This document shows, piece by piece, positions 56,501 to 64,000 of a DNA stretch of 64,000 nt (within the stretch, counting starts at the first letter, position 1; each line of letters opens with the position of its first letter). Where the stretch lies: assembly GCA_002900995.3 (NCBI GenBank), contig CM035309.1, forward strand, positions 3,478,389-3,542,388, written 5' to 3'. The notes beneath the pieces were generated by a model. The model was not told where the DNA came from. It did no database searches and was given only the letters and a program-made list of their open reading frames with translations. The translations under genes were made by a program, and so were the position numbers. Source of the DNA: Ganoderma boninense. Lineage: Eukaryota; Basidiomycota; Agaricomycetes; Polyporales; Polyporaceae.

Positions 56501-56721
56501 ACTTGTCGAGAAAATCGGCATGACTATCATTCGATAAAATAAACTTATTGCGGAGCTCATGGATCCAATCTTGAAGCGCGCCGGACTTGCGTATTTCTTC
56601 TAGAGTGACAGGTTGATTAGTGGACCGTCCGGATGAACGCAGGAGTGGGGTATACACCACACATACCTGAGCAGCAGGAGCAGAAGACGCTGCTGCTGAT
56701 GGAACATGTAGAGAGCGACAT
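53592..56721 (-). CDS. FunK1 fungal-type protein kinase
   Basis: Exons 56667-56721, 55067-56599, 54763-55001 and 53592-54701 join in frame to about 978 residues. The main exon holds the FunK1 N-terminal region (WIHELRNKFILSNDSHADFL; RLSVIPPHEHIGLPSIVCGG). Exon 3 has the catalytic loop ILHRDISAGNILIVDD and a DFD metal-binding motif (FIHDFDYSS). Exon 4 has GTFLFMSDELL, HDIHSFYWVLLWV and a polyaspartate tail (DDDDENEIDEDYVDEAYES; MRDDDDDDDDDWGDAAEV). FunK1 proteins are basidiomycete-expanded kinase-like proteins, often near variable loci; substrates are unknown. The small first exon is my choice; the main frame is also open to 57008. Confidence 0.85.
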
Positions 56722-57213
56722 CTTATACTGCTGGTGACTTGGGGATTCGCAGATGGTGGTTGAAGTATGAGAATGGACGGATAACAAGCGCTGACTCGAC
56801 AGTCGCGACTACCCGAACGAGCGAGAGCGCCGAAGCAACTGCAAGCAAGTGTTAGCTCCTCGACTCTATACAGTTTCCAACACATGTTGTGCACTTTAAT
56901 ACCCACATTAAGATGGTACAGCTGCCCATTGTAAGCTTCTAGGGGCAGGGCACCCACTGGAGTCTGGCAGTGGTGGATATCGGGAAAGAACGCGCGCTTA
57001 TTCGGCAAGTGAGCGCTAGATACAGTGTTATTTGCCTCTATTTACCAAAGGCTTCGGATCCTAACAAGGACAAATAGATCAATGCATCCAGCCGCATCCG
57101 CACGGCTTCGTACTCGTCATCTCCTTCCTAAGTCCCGTTTTCGAAGACCTAGTCTTCCACATCCTGTTTGCGCACTGTGAACACTCTCATTTGGTGCTTG
57201 CTCCTCTTCAAAC

Positions 57214-59168
57214 ATGTCCACTTATTCGACATTGAGAGCAGAGGTTGCCTTCATGAAGTCATGGTCCGTCCACGGATATGCCGTCTCATCACTTGTGTCT
57301 GCTAATTTTCTCATGGCAGTACCGATGTAGGTACAGCGCACTGTCGCACAAGCTACTCTTGAGATTCACGCTACTCTGGATAGCGCCTTCTTCCGGAGGT
57401 CCTCTCCACCATCTTCCTCGAGGTCCTGGCACTCCACGAACACCCGGTCCTCGTTATCTCCACGTCACCTTACGACATCCCTGAAGAGGACAACTTCGTC
57501 GAAAAAACGTTGCATACACTCACTCATGTTTGCCGGTATTGGCGGGAGGTCGCTCTTGGAAACCCAGCCTTATGGCAGCGCATTCATAGCCGGTGTTCCG
57601 AGCAGATGGAGGTTTTCTTGGAGCGTTCACTGCCGCTGACTGTGAGTCTTTCCCTCGATGTGGCACACTGGGGAACACAGGACAAGGGTCCCATACCTCC
57701 ACCTATGGCATCTGTGGTCAAGATGTATGCTTCTCGACTACACCGCCTTGATCTCTTGGTCGTACCAGCATCGCAAAACATCCCTCTTCTGCTCGAGCCT
57801 CTTCAGATACCCCACCTCGAAATTCTTACTATGACGTCACCTTGCAAGTATTTCTCATCCAGTCCTGGAGAGACGGTCACCCGGGAATTTCTCTTCAACA
57901 GTGAAACATCTCAGTTGAAGGCCCTCGCGATCGCGCCGATCGCGAACTGGATACCGTCTTCGACCTCATTTCCTCGCCTGACACATCTCTTTGTCTCCTT
58001 TGGTCAGTACGAAACTGGACTGTGGCATCCCTGTGATGTCCTCCAGCTGCTTTCCAACACCCCCGTGCTTGAATTCCTCCATGTCGACTCCTTCCGCTGC
58101 GATGCTCCCTACTCGGGCTACTGGTACCCACCCTCCAATCTAGTTCCTCTTCTCCGTCTTCGCTCCCTTGTCTTCATGTCCTGCGATCGCAAGCTCATTC
58201 ACGCAGTCATATCTCGCCTTGCTCTTCCTGAAGATGTCTTTATCCGCCTCCATGATGTTATGAGTGAGCAAGACTCCGGCGCGTACTATCCCACCCCTCT
58301 CCCAAATATCGTCCTCCGCCCCGTGACCTCTCTCGACATCTGCATGGGAGAATTGCGCATTCTCACTGTCGCCGACGGGCCGACGTCCGGACTCTGGTTC
58401 GAAGGCTGGATCTCCTACGAGCCCGGCTACATGGGGCCGGTCGGCTGGGAAAGATGGCTCCTGAACCTCCATCAGTGCGTCCCGCTCTCGCACGTCACGC
58501 ACCTACACCTCAGCATCGCGGGCTACCTCATCTTCCTCCCGGCTCTTCTAGACCAGATGCCGCAGGTATCCCACCTTGCGGTCGTCCTCGCGCAGCAGAT
58601 GCTCTTCGACTTGACTAGCGCTGACGTTGACGTTCCCGACGTCGTTGCCGCCTACAACCTCTCTGACGTTCTTCAGGCGCCTGACCCACCCGCCCCGCTG
58701 GAGATCCTGTGCCGCGCCCTGTCCCCGAGCACCACCACGCCCGGCGGCGGCGGTCAACTCCAAGTCCGCTGTCCCGCCCTCAGCACGCTGACCATCGAGT
58801 GGCTGGCACCTCCCACAGCCCTCTATCCCCGTCTCCCAGAGATGGTCGCCGCCCGAGCCCGCGCGGGCCACCCCATCCCCCGCGTCGTGATCGTGCAGGC
58901 CGCGCAGTCGCACTGGGACGAACCGCTGATGCCCGACTCGGACCCTGCGCCACTGCCCCCACTGCCCCCACTGCTGGACATCTCGATGTTCCGCGACTCG
59001 CGGCCGCCGTGGGTCGTCCCGGACGGCACGGAGTACGAGACCGTGCCGTGGGCGGAGGACCCGGCGCTCGGCCTGTGCGCGTTCGTGATGCGGGACGCGT
59101 GGGTGGTGCGTGGGGAGGAGAGGTATTGGGAGCTGGGCGGCGCGCAGAAGCCGTCCTATGTCTCGTAA
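57214..59168 (+). CDS. F-box protein, intact paralogue
   Basis: The main exon 57384-59168 (1,785 nt) starts with an F-box (LLPEVLSTIFLEVLALHEHP), then VISTSPYDIPEEDN and TLTHVCRYWREVALGNPALW. A leucine-rich tail follows (SQLKALAIAPIANWIPSSTS; LVFMSCDRKLIHAVISRLAL). It ends CAFVMRDAWVVRGEERYWEL. The first exon is less certain: 57214-57318 with a GTACCG donor keeps frame and matches the position of exon 1 in the broken copy. Expected role: substrate adaptor of an SCF ubiquitin ligase. The upstream CTTCGGATCCTAACAAGGAC block is shared with the copy at 9.7 kb, so promoters were duplicated too. Confidence 0.82.
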
Positions 59169-59505
59169 TCCTAAGTAGAACTGAGACTGCGCATGTGCTT
59201 CCTGCGTCTGGTGAGGTCCTGGGGACCGTGCCGTCTTTCAGTTGTCGCGTTAATGGTTACTTGGCGTCGCTCGCACACCGATCGCGTGGAGGTCGCATTT
59301 GCGTCGATTGGCATGTGCGTCCCCTCCGTTTACGTGGTGATCATTCAGTATGCACGTGAAGACTGCAGTCAGCGGACAGCGTGGATATCATGTCTCCACT
59401 GGTTCGTATTGCAACCATTTCTCCTTAGACACACAGACGTACGATAGGTAGTTCGTCGTCCCTACACCGACCATGTCATCTGATCCTGACACCGTCCACT
59501 AACGA
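59169..59505. other. Intergenic, nothing recognised
   Basis: Lies between the F-box stop and the tail of the decayed FunK1 copy; no gene or repeat was noticed. Confidence 0.35.
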
Positions 59506-59509
59506 CCTC

Positions 59510-61170
59510 CTTCCTAGTCCTCGACTCGGACATCGCTGCATCCGATCTACGTGCTGACTTCAGCAGCGTCTTCCGACTCATTGCCATCCCCGTCATCCAA
59601 GCCGAGCCGATCGCGAGCCTTTCCAAGCTGTCCAGCGACTCGGAAGAATCATGGCGGCATGGGAGAAGCCATCTTCAAGTTGGAGGCCGCGCGATGCAAC
59701 CTCAGCATCGATGTCGTCCCGCAGGTCGCATGAAGAGCGGGGGTCAGGCTAGCCGTTGTCCGAGGATTCATATGCCTTTTATTGAAGGCGTCCTCGTCGA
59801 TCCCCTCGCCAGGGCCTGGCTGCGGTCCTCTTGTTGCCCTGAGAATGTGCATGTGTGCACACACGGCGCGGCTTCTTCGAAGTGGTCACGGTGTGGCCCT
59901 CGAACGCCCAGCCCTCGAGGATGTGCCAGGTCGGGGGTATGTAGGAGACAGGAGCGTCATTCGACGTCGGCTAGTCTTCACGTGCGAGCGCGCGGCCGAA
60001 CGTGTCCAGCACCGTGTCGTACTCGAGGGCCGCTGGGACCGGGAGCATGCTGTCGCGGACCAGCGCGCCGAGCTCCCTCATGAGCGCGGTCAGCGCATCA
60101 TTGCGGGCGACGATGAGGCGGTCGAATTTCCGGAACCAGCCAGCTTGGCGGCGAAGGCGTCGTCGCTGTCGCCTTCCAAGTTGAGCACCCTCGTACACCC
60201 TCGTGCAGGCATCGGGGGTGCCTATGCTCGTGCTTTGGACTTGGACGTTGCTGGGGATGTTGTGCTTGGTGTGGCGGAGTATGGCCTAAGGGAGGACCCA
60301 GTAGAAGGCGTGGAGGTTGTGGCGGACGTGGAGTCGTGGACGTCGGGCTCGTCTGCGTCGCGGTCCGAGTCCGAGTCGAGGAGTTCGCACGATATGAACA
60401 GGAACGTTCCCTGTCGCCGTTGTCAGTATCACACGTAACCGTAACATGGATTCTCGTCTACGTACTGTCCTCAGGCTCTCCTTGTGCTGTCCGACATACC
60501 GCCACACGACGTGTCGCGTGGCGATATGTCGCGGGTCATAGTATACGAGTGGTCAAAGTCGTGGATGAAGCCGCAAAACTGCTTCTGTTCCCCGGGAACG
60601 TTGCCCATGCTGACATCGCGCTGCAGTATTCCACTCTTTCGCACGGCAACGCAGTGTCCTGCCAGAGAGTCCGAATGGCGGATTAGGAGCAGGAAGACAG
60701 CATCGCCCTAGATTAAACTCACCTGTTATTGTGTCTCTGAAAGCAGTCACTAGTTCCGTTATACTCTTGAGCTGAGGTGAATACGATGAGGTGAATACGA
60801 GGAGCCAAGCGGCGCTGCCTAACGAGCAAGATGATGGCTGCGCGTTCAACTCTGAGTGGAGCGGGAGTCGGCACGCCGTGAAGTGCAGACTCCTACTGAC
60901 GGACCTCACCCGCACACCAAGGCAGGTAGTGCGACGCGTCGTTGTGGTGAAGGGATGGCGAGACGGCCGTAGAAGTCCTCTGGGGGGTGGAAGACGGCAA
61001 GTGAGACTGGCAGTGACTCGGAGAATCCGTTCAACGACCGACACGTCGGGCGCTTCTTGAGCGCTCCTCCTCGCTTCAACGACTTTTCAGCGCTTTCGAG
61101 CCAGCTTCCGACTTGTTCTGCCACGACATTTTGGTACTCGCCAAGCCCGAGATCCTGGATGGACCACACA
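59510..61170 (-). pseudogene. Decayed, 5'-truncated FunK1 kinase copy
   Basis: Pieces of the FunK1 gene follow in order on the minus strand: EDFYGRLAIPSPQ and LPALVCG (about 60,910-60,980), LKSITELVTAFRDTITG (about 60,720-60,775), ILQRDVSMGNV with FCGFIHDFDHS (60,550-60,640), a GTFLFIS block (about 60,390), WFRKFDRLIVARNDALTALM (60,080-60,150) and EDAAEVST near 59,560. The catalytic-loop H of HRD is Q. Frames change several times and the N-terminal half is missing. It derives from a relative of the gene at 53.6-56.7 kb. Confidence 0.75.
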
Positions 61171-61690
61171 AATACAGTCTAGATGCTGCTAACGGAGTGC
61201 TTTCAGACTCCCCCTGTTCATCGTTCAACTTGTCCAAGTCTCATGGATGTATCGAGAGTTGGGTCGGACTGCGGAACTTGGTTCGTTCTCATCTTCAACA
61301 AAATGGGAACCTGAAAGCGGCTCCACCACTAGGATGTGGAAAGAAATTCCTTAATCGATGACGGTTCTACCGGCGCCGCGCCTGACTCGATCTGAGTCAA
61401 GTCGTCCTCGAGGCTCGCCGCCACAATGCGCATTGCGAACATGATGGCACCTCTCGATAAATGGAGGTAAGCGGCCATATCTGTGATAATCTTTTGGCCG
61501 ATCTTTACTCACCGCTCTCTGATTGTCACAGAAGCATAAGGCGGATCGCACAAAAGGTTCCGACCTCCATGAACGAGCCTCCGGATCCTAATATACGCAT
61601 TCGTATTAATGCCGGTACCCTCCTAGTGAACGATAGCGAAGAAGATTCGAAATCATTTCATATCGGAGGTGGCGGAGCTTCCTGTATCTC
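61171..61690. other. Region without a supported gene
   Basis: Short plus-strand frames (for example MNEPPDPNIRIRINAGTLLV near 61,570) have no recognised family. They may be exons of an unidentified gene. Confidence 0.3.
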
Positions 61691-61698
61691 CATCCTCG

Positions 61699-62236
61699 TC
61701 AGTAGCTGTGTAGTTCAGATGAGTCCAGAAATCCACTTCTTTTGTCAGAATTTATGGCCATGCTACTAGCTTCACATTTTCCGGCTGCTTCAGGAACGCA
61801 CTGCAGGCAAACGTACGGCTCTAAGCCGTATTGAGCGCATTCATTATTTGGCAGTGCTTCTAGGATACTTGGGTTCTGGCACGAGCTGTTCCGATTTCAA
61901 TCCGCCGCACCATCACTCACCGATATCGCAGTATGCCCGAGTCTGGTACGCCATCGTCGTCCTTGTATTCAATTGCCGGGCCATGATCGACATTTCCAGC
62001 TTGTGCTCATGATAGTATGTTCGGGGTCCTTGGAAATCTACATCCACCAGTTCCTCCGTTATTGCATCCCACCGTGGCAGTTCCTGCGGACGCCGTTTTT
62101 TCTTCGTGAAATTGCAAGTTGAGGGACTCTCTCGGTGTCCAGGGTCATCCTCCGAGAGGTTGGGTACAAATACCTGCACCCCATCGTCCTGCATTCTCAT
62201 CGTCCTCTCGTCAGATTTCCCCTCCGTCGCCACCAT
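61699..62236 (-). CDS. Hypothetical two-exon protein
   Basis: Exon 1 (61921-62236) and exon 2 (61699-61859), with a 61 bp GT-AG intron, give 158 residues in frame. The sequence has a charged N-terminus (KSDERTMRMQDDGVQVFVPN), a basic FTKKKRRPQELPRWDAITEE stretch, FQGPRTYYHEHKLEMSIMAR, and a cysteine-containing end (YVCLQCVPEAAGKCEASS). I do not recognise a family. Its ATG overlaps the ATG of the gene on the other strand, so one of the two starts may be wrong. Confidence 0.4.
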
Positions 62237-63999
62237 GAGCGACAGCTCTCACGCAACTCCTAATGAGGGAGATCCTGCCTCCCTGGCTTACTTCCTATTC
62301 TTGAGCCCTGCACCCATTGCATCGGCCGAGGAACGGGTACGTGTCTGCGCCTGTGCTTGTTCAACGTGTCTCTGATCCATGTTCCGTTGCCCGCAGTTGG
62401 AATGGGACATATCCCGATGGTCGACTCGGCCATACAGGCTTCCATACCCTTCGACTCGTTGGCCTGCTTACGACAACGTGCATGGGGACTCGTATGCTTC
62501 TCCCGAGTCAGCTCCTTTTGATAGGTCATTGTCCCGGTCGATGACGGATTCGGAGTCGCAACAGTCAGAGCCTGCTCCTCTCACGCCTACTCTCGAGAAC
62601 GTTCGTCCTTCCTTCCTGCACACACTAGAACCTTTCTGAATCTGTTTCCTCCCACAGTTTACGCTTGATGAGACAGCCGGCATACATGTGAAGCCAGAGG
62701 ACGACGTGGAGTCGGACCAGGACCAAATGTTCCGGCGCGTACGGCACGGCAGGAACTCTCCAGACAGTGTTACCAGCGCAGAACTTCCCGTAGTGCACCA
62801 GCTCTCGAAGGCAGTATTAGGAAAACCGTCTAATGTGAAAGGTAACGCACAGCTCCACTTACACCAGGATGCCCAAGGAACTGATCCGTGTGGCTACACA
62901 GGCATGGGGTATGTTGCCCTGATGGTACGCATTTGTCATTGTCGTTGTGGCGTTGCTCATGCTTACTGCTATCTACAGAGCATATCCGTAGAAGACGTCG
63001 ACAATCCGAAATTAAAAAGTCTCATTGTGGAGCTTCTCGCAGACACTTGTACGTCGGGTCTCTTCTGATACGTTCATCAGCCTGTGCCTACTGTTGACTC
63101 TATCATCCAGGCTCTGATCTCGCGTACGTCACATCACCTGGAAAAAGGATGAGCCACTGACGTCAATCCTCTGCAGATGGAGCCTTGGCGCAAACCCTTG
63201 CAAAATCGCATACTACGATAAACGCAAGCTGCCTATAAAGCTAAAGGACACCCGGCCTCCTGATGACTCTGCTGATGCAGAGCATACTCGGGTCACGCTG
63301 ACAGCGTGGACGGATAGTGACAGGAATGAATTTGAGAACCACACAAAGTTGCCTCACCCTTTAGACTTCAGGACCTATGCCGACTGGCAAGATGTCCCAC
63401 CTGAGTTCAAAATGCGTTATGCAGATAGTTCTGAAGGATGTGAGTGAATGTTCATTCTCTACAGTAACGCATGCTGAGGTCAACAATTCTAGACATGATC
63501 GGAAGAGAGAGCACAATCACTCTCAATGCTTACGATGCGGGTAGCGACTCCATTCGTCGCACAGCCCTCAATATGCGGTGGGCTATTGCATATGCCGTCA
63601 ACTTGAAAGTCCGGCAGTCCGCGGCAGATGGAGTACTTGCCTTGAGTTTGTATGAGTGAGTGATGTCGTAAAAATGTATGGAATTATCACACCCTAACTG
63701 TGACCAACAGCCATCAGAATGGCAGCAGATCAATTCGCGTGCCTCGTCGCGAGAGCGTATGTTGCTCTTTTCTTAGTGTCTACCAACAACGCTCTCACTA
63801 GTAACGCATTGATATTTTCAACAGAGCTTCTTATACAAGCTCCAGAAAATACTACCTCCCTGCACAAACGTATGTATCATCAGGCAATCAAAGTTTGGAA
63901 CTAGTCTGATTTTTCCTCTACAGGACTTCATAATTATGTACTTCACGGTGCGACCTCACCCAAGTTACTTCCCTGGAAAACGCGTGTGAGTGTCATATA
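62235..63999 (+). CDS. Hypothetical multi-exon protein, 3' end beyond window
   Basis: Ten exons keep one frame: 62235-62336, 62397-62600, 62658-62924, 62979-63048, 63111-63123, 63177-63439, 63493-63655, 63711-63756, 63825-63869 and 63924-63985, with a donor near the window end. The N-terminal part is acidic and Ser/Pro-rich (MTDSESQQSEPAPLTPTLEN; KPEDDVESDQDQMFRRV). The middle reads KIAYYDKRKLPIKL, LDFRTYADWQDVPPEFKMRY and NMRWAIAYAVNLKVRQSA. The consistent phase across ten exons, one only 13 nt, supports a real gene. The latter part faintly recalls the N-terminal region of FunK1-like proteins, but I would not assign it. Confidence 0.5.
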
Positions 64000-64000
64000 A

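Noticed and set aside
1..63999. CRISPR arrays, operons or ribosome binding sites
   Set aside because: Spliced genes, TATA-box promoters and a Ty3/gypsy element show nuclear fungal DNA; the regular repeats seen are coding or 3' tandem repeats.

Overview
The window looks like nuclear DNA of an agaricomycete fungus, most probably a wood-decay polypore. The support is: many short GT-AG introns (about 50-75 bp), a FunK1 fungal-type kinase, F-box proteins with the basidiomycete YWREVALGNPALW signature, a chromodomain Ty3/gypsy retrotransposon, and spliced genes dense on both strands. The species assignment is inference.

The dominant content is an array of secreted histidine/serine/proline-rich proteins. 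Nine members have a clear first exon (A1 1.9-3.5 kb, B1 10.6-10.9, A2 15.7-16.4, A3 18.0-18.8, A4 29.1-30.0, B2 44.1-44.5, A5 46.5-47.4, C 50.0-50.4, B3 52.6-52.95). Two decayed relatives lie at 13.3-13.65 and 32.5-32.8 kb. Every clear member has a TATAAA(A) box 105-170 bp before the ATG, a tiny first exon (49 nt, 58 nt in C) coding most of a signal peptide, one phase-1 intron, then a second exon ending the signal (AxAAP) followed by low-complexity His-rich sequence. Each is preceded by a related, degenerate 0.5-1.5 kb segment ('module U').

Layout: left of a single-copy island the members lie on the minus strand, right of it on the plus strand. The island (19.4-26.7 kb) holds the succinate dehydrogenase cytochrome b subunit gene (SDHC) and two serine/proline-rich, putative membrane-protein genes. 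The order A - U - C/D - U - B occurs three times (once left, twice right), and an F-box paralogue lies beyond the B gene on each side. This suggests duplication of a cassette with one inverted copy. The A genes also share 3' flanks with 1 to 5 copies of a ~115 bp tandem repeat.

Mobile DNA: a young Ty3/gypsy chromovirus (34,897-41,433) with 460 bp LTRs differing at one base, a CGTGT target duplication, gag, protease and pol, and signs of Tf1-like self-priming and a -1 frameshift site. Two TIR elements flanked by TA hit the left F-box gene: one splits its exon, the other supplies the last base of its stop codon.

Other genes: a partial NADP-dependent oxidoreductase at the left edge (minus), a FunK1 kinase (53.6-56.7 kb, minus) with a decayed FunK1 copy (59.5-61.2 kb), an intact F-box gene (57.2-59.2 kb), and two divergent genes of unknown function at the right edge, the last running off the window. 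Exon boundaries were read by eye from splice consensus and frame continuity; none is supported by transcripts here.
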